Shown here: positions 33,181 through 42,029 of the stretch, piece after piece
Position numbering within the stretch: position 1 is the stretch's first letter
How the letters are laid out: each line of letters starts with the position of its first letter
Source of the DNA: Streptantibioticus rubrisoli
GTDB lineage: Bacteria; Actinomycetota; Actinomycetes; Streptomycetales; Streptomycetaceae
Length of the DNA: 64,000 nucleotides
Direction: 5' to 3'
NCBI RefSeq assembly: GCF_024436055.1
Contig: NZ_JANFNH010000005.1
Location: 62,001-126,000 of the forward strand
The notes under the pieces: generated by a model
The model's database searches: none
The model's input: the letters and a program-made list of their open reading frames with translations, nothing else
What the model was told of the DNA's origin: nothing
Made by a program: the position numbers and the translations under genes

Positions 33181-33636
33181 TCAAGAGATCTGTAACCGCC
33201 GTGCGCCGGTGCCTTGTTCACCCAGCACATCATGCGGGTTCGCCAGCGCACAGCGTTCCAGCGTCAAGCACCCGCACCCGATGCAGTCGGTGAGTTTGTC
33301 GAGCAGCATCGTCAACTGCTCGATCCGCTCCGTCAGATCCTTCCGCCAGTGCTCGGAGACGCACGCCCAGTCCTCCTTGCTCGGCGTACGCCCCTCCGGC
33401 AGCAGGGCAAGCGCGTCGCGAATGGTGGCCAGCGGGATGCCGACCCGCTGGGAGACCCGGATGAAGGCGACCCGGCGCAGGGTGTCCCGTGCGTAGCGGC
33501 GCTGGTTGCCGCTGGTGCGACGGCTGTCTATCAGCCCTTGCCGCTCGTAGAACCGCAGGGCGGAGGCAGGAACTCCGCTGCGTCGCGACAACTCGCCGAC
33601 GGTCAGTTCCTTGGCCTGCCAGGACACGCTGCTCAC
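33181..33636 (-). CDS. soxR: Redox-sensing MerR-family activator SoxR
   Basis: A 151-residue MerR protein. The N-terminal helix-turn-helix (LTVGELSRRSGVPASALRFYERQGLI) is followed by the dimerisation helix and the SoxR-specific [2Fe-2S] motif CIGCGCLTLERC with Cys118, 121, 123 and 129. SoxR turns on genes when its cluster is oxidised by redox-cycling compounds. The GTG at 33636 follows TAGGGT by 6 nt, so translation is probably leaderless. The fourth codon from the end is TTA (33193-33195), which suggests bldA control. The FMN reductase promoter at 31254 is a good target. Confidence 0.95.
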   Translation of the reverse strand: MSSVSWQAKELTVGELSRRSGVPASALRFYERQGLIDSRRTSGNQRRYARDTLRRVAFIRVSQRVGIPLATIRDALALLPEGRTPSKEDWACVSEHWRKDLTERIEQLTMLLDKLTDCIGCGCLTLERCALANPHDVLGEQGTGARRLQIS

Positions 33637-33642
33637 AAGATC

Positions 33643-33648
33643 ACCCTA
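33643..33648 (-). promoter_or_regulatory. Leaderless-type -10 of soxR
   Basis: TAGGGT on the minus strand, 6 nt before the GTG at 33636. No Shine-Dalgarno is present. Confidence 0.4.
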
Positions 33649-33679
33649 GCCGGGCCTGGGGTGTTGGCCCAGGCCCGGC
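33649..33679 (-). terminator. Hairpin terminator of the repetitive membrane protein gene
   Basis: A 12-bp perfect stem (33649-33660 with 33668-33679) with a 7-nt loop, downstream of the gene ending at 33707. It abuts the soxR promoter. Confidence 0.7.
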
Positions 33680-33706
33680 CAGGGTGTTCAGCGGCTGAGG
33701 CGCCGA

Positions 33707-35104
33707 CTACCAGTCGCCGCCGCCGAATCCACCGGAGTCGCCGCCGCCGAAGTCGCCGAATCCGCCGCCGGTGTCCCCGAACCCACCGGAGAAGTCAGCG
33801 GGGTTGAAGTCGGCACCGGAGAAGTCGCCGCCCTGCGGACCGGCGTCGAAACCGCCGCCCATGTCGCCACCGTCGAACCCGACGCCGTCATAGGCGTACG
33901 CGGGCGTGCTCAGCGCGCTGCCGAGCATGGTGCCGATCAGCAGCCCCGGCAGCATCCCGCCGCCGAAGTAGCCGCCCGCCCACGGCGCGTAGGCCGGTCC
34001 GGCGTCCCAGTAGGGCTGCGGGCCGTACGCGGTCTGCACATGGCGGGTCATCGGCTCGTTGCCGTCGGCGATCCGGGCGGCGTCCGCCGCACACGCCGGA
34101 ACGCTGCGCACCGCGCCACCGGCGGGCGCCCACTCCACGTCCCGCACCGAAGGCCCGTGCCGCGGGTCGAAGAAGCACGGCACCCGGCGCTCCGGCAGCG
34201 GCGCACCGCTGCGTCGGGCCGCCAGGGTGGCCAGCGAGAACCGGCCGTCCTCCAGCGCCTCGGTGACCGGCCGCACGTCATCCGGCCTGGTCGCGGCCGC
34301 CATCAGCGACTTGGCGCGGTCGTACGCGTCCAGCGCGTGCGTGTAGTCCGTCCGCATCGCGTCCGTGGCGGACGGATCGGTGGGGCTGAAGTCCAGCCGC
34401 TCCAGCTCCTCACCGAAGGCGGTGATGTCCTCGTCCACCACGGTGCGCAGCTGGTCCAGGGCGGCCCGCTCGCGCTCGGCCTTCTTCTTCTTGGCCCGCC
34501 GGTACAGCACGTACCCGCCGCCGCCCGCGCCCAGCACGATCACGCCCGCGGCGATCGCACCGGCCGCCGCGCCGGATCCACCAGAACCGCCGGAGTCACC
34601 CCAGGAGTCGGGCGCGTGGCCCTTGGCCACCTGGTCCGCCTGGTCCACGAACGTGTTCAGCTCGGTCTTGACGTCACTCGCGGAGGACCTGGCGTCCAGC
34701 AAGGCGTTACTGATCGTGCTGCGGGACATCACCTGGCGGTCCGCCGCGGCGTTGAAGCCCTTGTCACCCAGGTGGACCGCGTACACGCCGGTGATGCCGA
34801 CCTTGGTGCGCAGCAGCCGCAGCAGCGTGGCCTTCGGGTACTCAGGCGAGTTGGGCAGCACGGCGACGAACACCGGCTTGTTCGCGTCCTTGATCTTCTT
34901 CGCCAGCGCCGCGGCGTCGGCCGACGACAACTGCGAAGCCGCCCCCGGGTCCACATAGACCGGGCTCTTCTTCAGCCCGTCGGCCACCGCGTCCAATCCT
35001 CCGGCGGCGTGCGCTGGCGGGGCCGCCAGTGCCAGTACGGCGAGCAGCATGGCCGGGAGCAGCGCGAGCAGCCCCCGGCGTGCTCTGTTCAGGGACGTGC
35101 CCAC
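33707..35104 (-). CDS. Exported membrane protein with a glycine/aspartate-rich tail
   Basis: A 466-residue protein. The GTG at 35104 is chosen for its strong GGAGG at 6 nt; the frame open to 35158 is upstream sequence. A signal peptide (LLALLPAMLLAVLALAAPPAHA) is followed by an extracytoplasmic alpha/beta domain with PVYVDPGAASQLSSADAAALAKKIKDANKPVFVAVLP, resembling TPM-like exported domains. A Ser/Gly linker and one membrane helix (AIAAGVIVLGAGGGGYVLY) come next, then a charged cytoplasmic helical part. The last 110 residues are a low-complexity, Gly/Phe/Asp-rich tail with repeated GFGDFGG-like units. Function unknown; envelope-related by layout. Confidence 0.75.
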   Translation of the reverse strand: MGTSLNRARRGLLALLPAMLLAVLALAAPPAHAAGGLDAVADGLKKSPVYVDPGAASQLSSADAAALAKKIKDANKPVFVAVLPNSPEYPKATLLRLLRTKVGITGVYAVHLGDKGFNAAADRQVMSRSTISNALLDARSSASDVKTELNTFVDQADQVAKGHAPDSWGDSGGSGGSGAAAGAIAAGVIVLGAGGGGYVLYRRAKKKKAERERAALDQLRTVVDEDITAFGEELERLDFSPTDPSATDAMRTDYTHALDAYDRAKSLMAAATRPDDVRPVTEALEDGRFSLATLAARRSGAPLPERRVPCFFDPRHGPSVRDVEWAPAGGAVRSVPACAADAARIADGNEPMTRHVQTAYGPQPYWDAGPAYAPWAGGYFGGGMLPGLLIGTMLGSALSTPAYAYDGVGFDGGDMGGGFDAGPQGGDFSGADFNPADFSGGFGDTGGGFGDFGGGDSGGFGGGDW

Positions 35105-35222
35105 GAAAAGCCTCCGTAGTTCCTGCTGACGTTCCTGTGATCGATCCTCAGCGATCAATCAGTCACCAAAGAGTACGTAAAGACAGGACGCGGCGGCGCG
35201 CACGGAGGTTGACAGCCGGAAC

Positions 35223-35525
35223 CTAATCGTTACGCGCCTGACGGGGCTCCTCCACGGGCCGGGCGCTGGCCGTGTCTCCGGGCGCCGACTGGATGGTGCG
35301 CCGCACGGGCTCGTCCTGCGGCTTGTCCTGCGCCCTGGGCGCGGCCGGCTCGCCGGTGGCGCCCTCCTTGAAGTCGTCCTTCAGCGCCTTGGTCTCGCTC
35401 TTGAGGATCCGCAGCGACTTTCCGAGCGCCCGGGCCGTGTCGGGCAGCCGCTTCGCTCCGAACAGCAGGAACACCACGAGTACGACAACGACCAGGTGCC
35501 AGGGTTCCAAACCGTTGCGCAGCAT
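35223..35525 (-). CDS. TatA-family twin-arginine translocase component
   Basis: A 100-residue protein. The single N-terminal helix LVVVVLVVFLLFGAKRLPDTARALGKSLR with its FGAKRLP hinge and amphipathic helix is diagnostic for TatA/E. A proline- and charge-rich tail follows. It forms part of the channel that exports folded proteins. The ATG at 35525 is supported by GAGGTGGGG upstream. It is separate from any tatC here, so it is probably a secondary TatA copy. It is divergent to the ABC exporter. Confidence 0.9.
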   Translation of the reverse strand: MLRNGLEPWHLVVVVLVVFLLFGAKRLPDTARALGKSLRILKSETKALKDDFKEGATGEPAAPRAQDKPQDEPVRRTIQSAPGDTASARPVEEPRQARND

Positions 35526-35664
35526 CGGCGCCCCACCTCTTCTTCCTCTTGTTTCTCTTGGCTGGTCCGGGCCCGCACGCCCCTCATTGCAGTATTCCCG
35601 AAACCCGTGCGCGACATGGTCCGGGCTCCCGGAAATACGTGCGCATCCGGACGCCCGGTTCACG

Positions 35665-35670
35665 TACTCT
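35665..35670 (+). promoter_or_regulatory. Leaderless-type -10 of the ABC exporter operon
   Basis: TACTCT lies exactly 7 nt before the GTG at 35678, with no Shine-Dalgarno. Confidence 0.5.
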
Positions 35671-35677
35671 GCGCGAT

Positions 35678-37411
35678 GTGCTGGTCCGACTTATGCGGGC
35701 TTACCTCAAGCCCTACACCAAACCCATAGCGCTGATCGTGCTTCTCCAGCTGGTCCAAACGCTGGCGACGCTGTACCTGCCGACGCTCAACGCCGACATC
35801 ATCGACAAGGGCGTCGTCAAAGGTGATACCGGTTACATTTTCCGCACCGGCGGTTTCATGATCGCCGTAACCCTGCTCCAGATCATTTGCGCGATCGGAG
35901 CTGTCTACTTCGGCGCACGCACCTCCATGGCCCTCGGCCGGGACGTGCGGGGCGCGGTGTTCGACCGGGTGCAGTCCTTCTCGGCCCGCGAGGTCGGGCG
36001 GTTCGGCGCGCCCTCGCTGATCACCCGCACGACCAACGACGTCCAGCAGGTCCAGATGCTGACCCTGATGACGTTCACCCTGATGGTCTCAGCACCCATC
36101 ATGTGCGTCGGCGGCATCCTGATGGCGCTCAACCAGGACGTACCGCTGTCCGGGTTGCTCCTGGTCATCGTGCCCGTGCTGGGCATCATCGTCTCCCTGC
36201 TGGTGCGCAGGCTGCGGCCGCTGTTCCGCGGCATGCAAGAGCGCATCGACACCGTCAACCGCATTCTGCGCGAGCAGATCACCGGCATCCGGGTGATCCG
36301 CGCCTTCGTCCGCGACACCCACGAGCGCCAGCGGTTCGAGACGGCCAACGACGACCTGATGGCCGTCTCGCTGCGCACCGGTCGCCTGATGTCGATGATG
36401 TTCCCGGCGGTCATGTTCGTGGTGAACGCCTCCAGCGTGGCCGTGCTGTGGTTCGGCGGCCACCGCATCGACAGCGGCGGCATGCAGGTGGGCGCGCTGA
36501 CCGCGTTCCTCAGCTATCTGATGCAGATCCTGATGAGCGTCATGATGGCCACGTTCATGTTCATGATGATCCCGCGCGCCGAGGTGTGCGCGGAGCGCAT
36601 CCAGGAAGTGCTCGACACCGAGACCAGCGTGGTGCCGCCGGTGACGCCCATCTCGTCGGTCACCCGGCACGGCCAACTGGAGCTGCGCGGCGTGGAGTTC
36701 CGCTACCCCGGCGCCGAGGAGCCGGTGCTCAAGGACATCGATCTGATCGCGCTGCCCGGTGAGACCACCGCCATCATCGGTTCCACCGGAAGCGGCAAGT
36801 CCACCCTGCTCGGCCTGGTGCCCCGGCTGTTCGACGCGACCGCCGGTTCGGTACTGGTGGACGGGGAGGACGTACGGGAGCTGGATCCGGCCACGATGGC
36901 CGAACTGATCAGCCTGGTGCCGCAGAAGCCGTACCTGTTCAGCGGCACGGTCGCCTCCAACCTGCGCTACGGCAAGCCCGATGCGACCGACGAGGAGCTG
37001 TGGCGCGCGCTGGAGATCGCGCAGGCCCGCGACTTCGTCGAGCGCATGCCCGAAGGCCTTGACGCGCCTATCGCACAGGGCGGCGGCAACGTCTCCGGCG
37101 GCCAGCGGCAACGCCTCGCGATCGCCCGGGCGTTGGTCCGGCGCCCCGAGATCTACCTCTTCGACGACTCCTTCTCCGCCCTGGACTACGCGACCGACGC
37201 CCGGCTGCGCGCCGCGCTCGCTCGCGAGACCCGGGATGCCACCGTGGTCATCGTCGCGCAGCGGGTCAGCACCATCCGCGACGCCGACCGCATCGTGGTC
37301 CTGGACGAGGGCCGCATCGTCGGCACCGGCACCCACACGGAACTGATGGACGGCAACGAGACCTACCGGGAGATCGTGCTCTCCCAGCTCACCGAGCAGG
37401 AGGCGGCGTGA
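35678..37411 (+). CDS. ABC exporter half-transporter (degenerate site subunit)
   Basis: A 577-residue type-IV (MsbA-like) exporter half with six membrane helices (about 1-310) and an ATPase domain (about 335-570). Walker A is GSTGSGKST and the signature is VSGGQRQRL. Walker B ends [11 protein letters not shown], with Asp replacing the catalytic Glu. That change marks one half of a heterodimeric exporter with a single active ATP site. The GTG at 35678 is set by the promoter. Its stop overlaps the GTG of the next gene (GTGA), so the subunits are coupled. Substrate unknown. Confidence 0.92.
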   Translation: MLVRLMRAYLKPYTKPIALIVLLQLVQTLATLYLPTLNADIIDKGVVKGDTGYIFRTGGFMIAVTLLQIICAIGAVYFGARTSMALGRDVRGAVFDRVQSFSAREVGRFGAPSLITRTTNDVQQVQMLTLMTFTLMVSAPIMCVGGILMALNQDVPLSGLLLVIVPVLGIIVSLLVRRLRPLFRGMQERIDTVNRILREQITGIRVIRAFVRDTHERQRFETANDDLMAVSLRTGRLMSMMFPAVMFVVNASSVAVLWFGGHRIDSGGMQVGALTAFLSYLMQILMSVMMATFMFMMIPRAEVCAERIQEVLDTETSVVPPVTPISSVTRHGQLELRGVEFRYPGAEEPVLKDIDLIALPGETTAIIGSTGSGKSTLLGLVPRLFDATAGSVLVDGEDVRELDPATMAELISLVPQKPYLFSGTVASNLRYGKPDATDEELWRALEIAQARDFVERMPEGLDAPIAQGGGNVSGGQRQRLAIARALVRRPEIYLFDDSFSALDYATDARLRAALARETRDATVVIVAQRVSTIRDADRIVVLDEGRIVGTGTHTELMDGNETYREIVLSQLTEQEAA

Positions 37412-39375
37412 GTACTCCCCCCGCCCGCAGAGGTCCGGCCCCCGCGGCCGGACCGGCGCGTTGGATGGGCGCCCAACCCACCGAGAAGTCCATGGACTTC
37501 AAGGGATCGAGCAAACGGCTCCTCGGCATGCTGCGCCCCGAGCGCGGCATCATCATGCTCGCCCTGGCGCTCGGCGTCTTCAGCGTCGGGCTGTCCGTGC
37601 TCGGTCCCAGGATCCTCGGCCAGGCCACCGACCTGATCTTCGCGGGCGTCATCGGCCGCCAACTGCCGCCCGGCACCACCCAGGCGCAGGCCGTGGCCGC
37701 CATGCGCGCCCACGGCCAGGGCAAGATCGCCGATATCGTCGCCTCGATGCACAACGTGCACCCGGGCCACGGCATCGACTTCGGCGCGGTCGGCGTCGTT
37801 TTGCTGTGGGTGCTGCTGATCTACGTGGCCGCCGCGCTGTGCGGCTTCGGCCAGGCCCGGATCGCCACCTATGTGGTGCAGCGGTCCGTCTACCGGCTGC
37901 GCCAGCAGGTGGAGGACAAGCTCAGCCGACTGCCGCTCAGCTACTTCGACAAGCAGCAGCGCGGTGAGGTGCTCTCCCGCGCCACCAACGACATCGACAA
38001 CATCGCGCAGACGCTCCAGCAGACGCTCAGCCAGATCGTGGCGTCCGTGCTGACCATCGTCGGCGTGCTGGTCATGATGTTCTGGATCTCGTGGCTGCTC
38101 GCCCTGGTCGCGCTGCTCACCGTGCCGTTGTCGGTGTTCGTCGCCACCCGGGTCGGCAAGCGCGCCCAGCCGCAGTTCGTCGCCCAGTGGAAGTCGACGG
38201 GCAAGCTGAACGCGCACATCGAGGAGATGTACACCGGCCACTCCCTGGTGAAGGTCTTCGGCCGTCAGAAGGAGTCCGCCGAGATCTTCGAGGAGCACAA
38301 CGAGGCGCTGTTCCAGGCGGGTTTCAAGGCCCAGTTCATCTCCGGGACCATCCAGCCCGCGATGATGTTCATCGGCAACCTGCAGTACGTGCTGATCGCC
38401 GTCATCGGCGGTCTGCGGGTCGCCTCCGGCACCCTGTCCATCGGTGACGTGCAGGCGTTCGTCCAGTACTCGCGCCAGTTCAGCCAGCCGCTGACCCAGG
38501 TGGCCAGCATGGCCAACCTGGTGCAGTCCGGTGTCGCCTCCGCCGAGCGGGTCTTCGACCTCCTCGACGCCGACGAGCAGGAGGCGGACCCGGCCCAGCC
38601 GCTGCGTCCTGAACAGGTGACCGGCAAGGTGGAGTTCGAGGGCGTGCGCTTCCAGTACGACCCGGAGAAGCCGCTCATCGAGGACCTGTCGCTGTCCGTC
38701 AGCCCCGGCCAGACGGTGGCCATCGTCGGGCCGACGGGCGCGGGCAAGACCACGCTGGTCAACCTGCTGATGCGGTTCTACGAGGTGACCGGCGGCCGGA
38801 TCACCCTGGACGGGGTGGACATCGCCGGTATGTCCCGCGAGGAACTGCGCGCCAACATCGGCATGGTTCTCCAGGACACCTGGCTGTTCGGCGGAACGAT
38901 CGCCGACAACATCGCGTACGGATGTGAGGGCGCCACCCGCGAGCAGATCATCGAGGCGGCCAAGGCGACCCACGTCGACCGCTTCGTCCGCACCCTGCCC
39001 GACGGTTACGACACGGTCCTGGACGACGAGGGCTCCAACGTCTCCGCGGGCGAGAAGCAGCTGATCACCATCGCCCGGGCGTTCCTCGCCGAACCGGCGA
39101 TCCTGGTACTGGACGAGGCGACCAGCTCGGTCGACACCCGCACCGAGGTGCTGATACAGCACGCGATGGCCCAACTCCGCTCCGGCCGCACGAGTTTCGT
39201 CATCGCCCACCGCCTCTCCACCATCCGCGACGCCGACGTGATCCTGGTGATGGAGTCCGGCCACATCGTTGAACAGGGCACCCACGAGGAACTCCTGGCA
39301 TCCGGCGGCGCGTACGCCCGCCTGTACGCCGCCCAGTTCGCGGAACCGATCACGGAAGCAGCAGAGCCCGTCTGA
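37408..39375 (+). CDS. ABC exporter half-transporter (catalytic subunit)
   Basis: A 655-residue partner of the preceding gene. It has an N-terminal Pro/Ala extension of about 30 residues and six membrane helices, with an insert of some 55 residues between TM1 and TM2. The ATPase domain has GPTGAGKTT, Walker [13 protein letters not shown] with an intact Glu, and a weakened signature VSAGEKQ in place of LSGGQ. The altered signature pairs with the altered Walker B of the partner, so the two defects fall in the same composite site, as in known heterodimeric exporters. Probably exports a lipid or drug; not assigned. Confidence 0.93.
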   Translation: MSTPPARRGPAPAAGPARWMGAQPTEKSMDFKGSSKRLLGMLRPERGIIMLALALGVFSVGLSVLGPRILGQATDLIFAGVIGRQLPPGTTQAQAVAAMRAHGQGKIADIVASMHNVHPGHGIDFGAVGVVLLWVLLIYVAAALCGFGQARIATYVVQRSVYRLRQQVEDKLSRLPLSYFDKQQRGEVLSRATNDIDNIAQTLQQTLSQIVASVLTIVGVLVMMFWISWLLALVALLTVPLSVFVATRVGKRAQPQFVAQWKSTGKLNAHIEEMYTGHSLVKVFGRQKESAEIFEEHNEALFQAGFKAQFISGTIQPAMMFIGNLQYVLIAVIGGLRVASGTLSIGDVQAFVQYSRQFSQPLTQVASMANLVQSGVASAERVFDLLDADEQEADPAQPLRPEQVTGKVEFEGVRFQYDPEKPLIEDLSLSVSPGQTVAIVGPTGAGKTTLVNLLMRFYEVTGGRITLDGVDIAGMSREELRANIGMVLQDTWLFGGTIADNIAYGCEGATREQIIEAAKATHVDRFVRTLPDGYDTVLDDEGSNVSAGEKQLITIARAFLAEPAILVLDEATSSVDTRTEVLIQHAMAQLRSGRTSFVIAHRLSTIRDADVILVMESGHIVEQGTHEELLASGGAYARLYAAQFAEPITEAAEPV

Positions 39376-39435
39376 GCAGGCGGGGGGTTCGGGGGCGCGA
39401 CCCCCGAACCCCCCGCCCCCGGCAGACAGCGAGAT

Positions 39436-39530
39436 AGCGCCCCAAAGGGGCGCGGGGAACCGCGCGACCAGCCACAACGGCGTCGCAGACGATCGACAAC
39501 ACATCGCCCCCTCCCAGCGGAGCGCTTAGC
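39436..39530. repeat. Dispersed intergenic repeat, copy C
   Basis: GCGCCCCAAAGGGGCGC hairpin, GGGGAACCGCGCGACCAGCC, CGCAGACGATCGACAAC and CTCCCAGCGGAGCGCTTAG. It lies between the ABC exporter and the methyltransferase. It ends in TTAG although no minus-strand gene is present there. Confidence 0.75.
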
Positions 39531-39583
39531 ACCTCCCACGAAGGATCCCGGCGGCCCAAACGCACCCCAACCAGCCCACGCGC

Positions 39584-39589
39584 TAGCGT
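39584..39589 (+). promoter_or_regulatory. Leaderless-type -10 of the methyltransferase gene
   Basis: TAGCGT, exactly 7 nt before the ATG at 39597; no Shine-Dalgarno. Confidence 0.5.
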
Positions 39590-39596
39590 GACCCGC

Positions 39597-40406
39597 ATGC
39601 CCGGCTTCGCCCTCCTGACCTGCCCCCTCTGCGGGCAAAACCTCACTTCGCGCGAGGGCGCCCTCAGGTGCCCCGAAGCGCACACCTACGACGTGGCCCG
39701 CCAGGGTTACGTCAACCTCCTGTCGGGCGGAGCCCAGACCGGAACCGCCGACACCGCCGAAATGGTCCGCGCCCGAGCCGACTTCCTGGCCGCGGGCCAC
39801 TACGCACCGCTGGCCGAAGCGATCGCGCGCACCGCCGCGCGACTCTCCCCACAGGCGATCCTGGACGCCGGAACCGGCACCGGCTACTACCTGGCCGCCG
39901 TCCTCGACGCACTCCCCACCGCCATCGGCCTGGGCCTGGACCTGTCCAAGTACGCCCTGCGCCGCGCCGCCCGCGCCCACGAGCGGGCCGCCGCGGCGGT
40001 ATGGGACGTATGGCAGCCGCTCCCCGTCCGCTCGGCGGCCGTCGACCTCGTGCTGAACGTGTTCGCCCCACGCAACGCCCCCGAGTTCGCCCGCGTACTG
40101 CGACCGGACGGCGCACTGCTGGTCGTCACCCCGACCCCCGCGCACCTCCGCGAACTCCGCGCGAAAGCAGGCACCTTGGAGGTCGACGCCGCAAAGGAGG
40201 AGCGGCTGGACCGCACCCTGTCCGGCCACTTCGAGCTGGCCCACACCGAACTGCTGGAGTACCCGCTCACCCTCAGCGCCGCCGAGGCGACCAACGCCGT
40301 GGCGATGGGCCCCTCAGCCCACCACGCCCCCCGCGCCCTGGAAGGCGACCAACAGGTGACCGCCTCGTTCCGCCTCTCTCTGTACCGCCCAGCACCTCAA
40401 CCCTGA
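39597..40406 (+). CDS. RlmA-type 23S rRNA (guanine-N1) methyltransferase
   Basis: A 269-residue enzyme. The N-terminal zinc finger uses Cys9, Cys12, Cys25 and His29 (CPLCGQNL, CPEAH) and is followed by YDVARQGYVNLL, a hallmark of the RlmA/TlrB family. The methyltransferase core has motif I ILDAGTGTGYYLAAV, LGLDLSKYALRRAAR, and LVLNVFAPRNAPEFARVLRPDG. It should methylate N1 of G745 or G748 in helix 35 of 23S rRNA; TlrB members give resistance to mycinosyl-type macrolides, so a resistance role is possible but unproven. The ATG is chosen from the TAGCGT element 7 nt upstream; GTG 39588 lies inside it. The 3' end overlaps the rhomboid gene by 10 bp. Confidence 0.9.
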   Translation: MPGFALLTCPLCGQNLTSREGALRCPEAHTYDVARQGYVNLLSGGAQTGTADTAEMVRARADFLAAGHYAPLAEAIARTAARLSPQAILDAGTGTGYYLAAVLDALPTAIGLGLDLSKYALRRAARAHERAAAAVWDVWQPLPVRSAAVDLVLNVFAPRNAPEFARVLRPDGALLVVTPTPAHLRELRAKAGTLEVDAAKEERLDRTLSGHFELAHTELLEYPLTLSAAEATNAVAMGPSAHHAPRALEGDQQVTASFRLSLYRPAPQP

Positions 40407-41188
40407 GACCGCACGGCCAACGGCCCGCCCCCGGGCCCGACCCGCAGCCACGTCCGCGACCCACCGCCAGACGGCGGCCCCCCGGTGCCGCCGGGCGGCC
40501 GACGCCTCCCCGGCCGCGCCGCGGGCGTCAACGCGTAGCACGCGAACCCCAACAGCAGCGCCGTGAAGTGCCCGAGATCGGTGAACGTGCGCCCGTTGAC
40601 CACCGACCAGCCGAAGAACCCGGTCACCAGCACCACGTACCCCCACCGCCACGGTCTGGGCACCACATACGCCAGGATCCCGATCACGCCCGCGAGCCCG
40701 TAGCTCACCCCGATGTCCACCGTGTGCGCCATGGACTTCGGCAGCCGTTCGTACTGGATGCCGAGCCGCACCGCCTGCTGACTCACCAGCGTCGCGCCCA
40801 CATGGGCGATCGCCACTGTCGTCAACCACCGCCATGTGCCCAGCCAGCGCTCCGCGGGCGCGTGGATCAGCTCGAAGAACACCCCGTAGATCAGGAAGCC
40901 CGAGGGCGACTCGATCCACAGCGCGCTGACGAACAGCACCCGAAGGGGGTGATCCCGCAACTGCACCAGATTGGTGCTGTTGTGGTGCAGCAGGAAGTTG
41001 CGCACCCCCGGTGAGACCACCGCGATCACCCCACTGGTCACCGCCAGCATCAGCAGCCAGATGTGTGTGCCCGGCGAATGCCCCACCCACTCCCCGGCGG
41101 CGCGCACACCGATCCTGGCCACCTCGCGTGGTGTGACGCGGCGGCCCTTACGGGGCTCATGGTCGGTTGCGGTCACCTTCCACATCAT
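40397..41188 (-). CDS. Rhomboid-like intramembrane serine protease
   Basis: A 263-residue protein with six to seven helices. The likely catalytic serine sits in the GxSxG-like VDIGVSYGLAGVIG and the histidine in a later helix start (DLGHFTALLLGF). This is the rhomboid dyad arrangement. Pairs such as ELIHAPAERWLG and AIAHVGATL resemble the L1-loop and helix 2 of the family. The ATG 41188 has AGGGA upstream; the frame to 41263 has no support. The C-terminal 35 residues are Gly/Pro/Arg-rich and cytosolic. Substrates unknown. Confidence 0.8.
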   Translation of the reverse strand: MMWKVTATDHEPRKGRRVTPREVARIGVRAAGEWVGHSPGTHIWLLMLAVTSGVIAVVSPGVRNFLLHHNSTNLVQLRDHPLRVLFVSALWIESPSGFLIYGVFFELIHAPAERWLGTWRWLTTVAIAHVGATLVSQQAVRLGIQYERLPKSMAHTVDIGVSYGLAGVIGILAYVVPRPWRWGYVVLVTGFFGWSVVNGRTFTDLGHFTALLLGFACYALTPAARPGRRRPPGGTGGPPSGGGSRTWLRVGPGGGPLAVRSQG

Positions 41189-41280
41189 GACGGCTTTCCC
41201 TGAGCACAGGCACCGAACGGACTCGCCCTCCGCAATTTGTAGGATGACCGGGTGACCCCTCAACTCCGCCGGAGGACGCC

Positions 41281-41994
41281 GTGACCCCAGAGCTGCGCGC
41301 CGCCGATCGCCGTTCCCTCGTGGACACCGTCGTGGAACAGCTCAGGAACCAGCTCGCCGAACGCGCCTGGCGGGTCGGCGACCGCATCCCCACCGAACAC
41401 GAGTTGGCCGACCGCCTGGGCGTCGGCCGCAACACCGTGCGCGAGGCGGTCCGCGTCCTGGTGCACGCCGGACTGCTGGAGTCCCGCCAGGGCCAGGGCA
41501 CCTTCGTCCGGTCCACCGCCGACCCCTCGGCGGTCCTGCGCGGGATGAAACAGGCGAACGTCCGGGACGTACTGGAACTGCGCATCGCCCTGGAGACCGA
41601 GGCCGCCCGCCTCGCCGCCACCCGCCGCACCCGCGACGACCTGCGCCGACTGCGCGCCGGGCTGCGCGCACTCCACCAGCACGGCCCCCAACCCGAGGGC
41701 GCCGTCCAGGCCGACGACGACATCGACTTCCACCTGGCGGTCGTCGCCGCCGCGCACAACACCGCACTCACCGAGGTCTACGGCTACTTCAGCTCGTCCG
41801 TGCGCGAGGCGCTGGTCGCCTCGCTCGGCCAGGACGGCATGCCGCGCCTCGACCTGGAAACCCACACCGCGCTGGTCGACGCCATCGAGTCCGGTGACCC
41901 GCAGGCCGCCGAGACCGCGGCCAGGAACCTGTTGATGTCCCCGTTGCGCGCCGTGGAAGCGCTCATTCCACACGACACGGACACCCGGCCCTAG
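41281..41994 (+). CDS. FadR-type GntR transcriptional regulator
   Basis: A 237-residue regulator from a GTG with GGAGGA upstream. The winged helix reads DRIPTEHELADRLGVGRNTVREAVRVLVHAGLLESRQGQGTF over its characteristic length. The all-helical FCD effector domain follows, with the metal-type residues in DIDFHLAVVAAAHN and ETHTALVDAIESGD. FCD proteins bind carboxylates or amino acids. It stops 36 bp before an MFS gene on the same strand, so it is probably co-transcribed with it and controls it. Confidence 0.92.
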   Translation: MTPELRAADRRSLVDTVVEQLRNQLAERAWRVGDRIPTEHELADRLGVGRNTVREAVRVLVHAGLLESRQGQGTFVRSTADPSAVLRGMKQANVRDVLELRIALETEAARLAATRRTRDDLRRLRAGLRALHQHGPQPEGAVQADDDIDFHLAVVAAAHNTALTEVYGYFSSSVREALVASLGQDGMPRLDLETHTALVDAIESGDPQAAETAARNLLMSPLRAVEALIPHDTDTRP

Positions 41995-42029
41995 CAACAC
42001 CTCCCGCGAGGAGACGAAAGGAGCAACGC

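Noticed and set aside
37363-39504. 713-residue minus-strand open frame over the second ABC subunit
   Set aside because: Antisense shadow; the plus strand has complete ABC exporter motifs.
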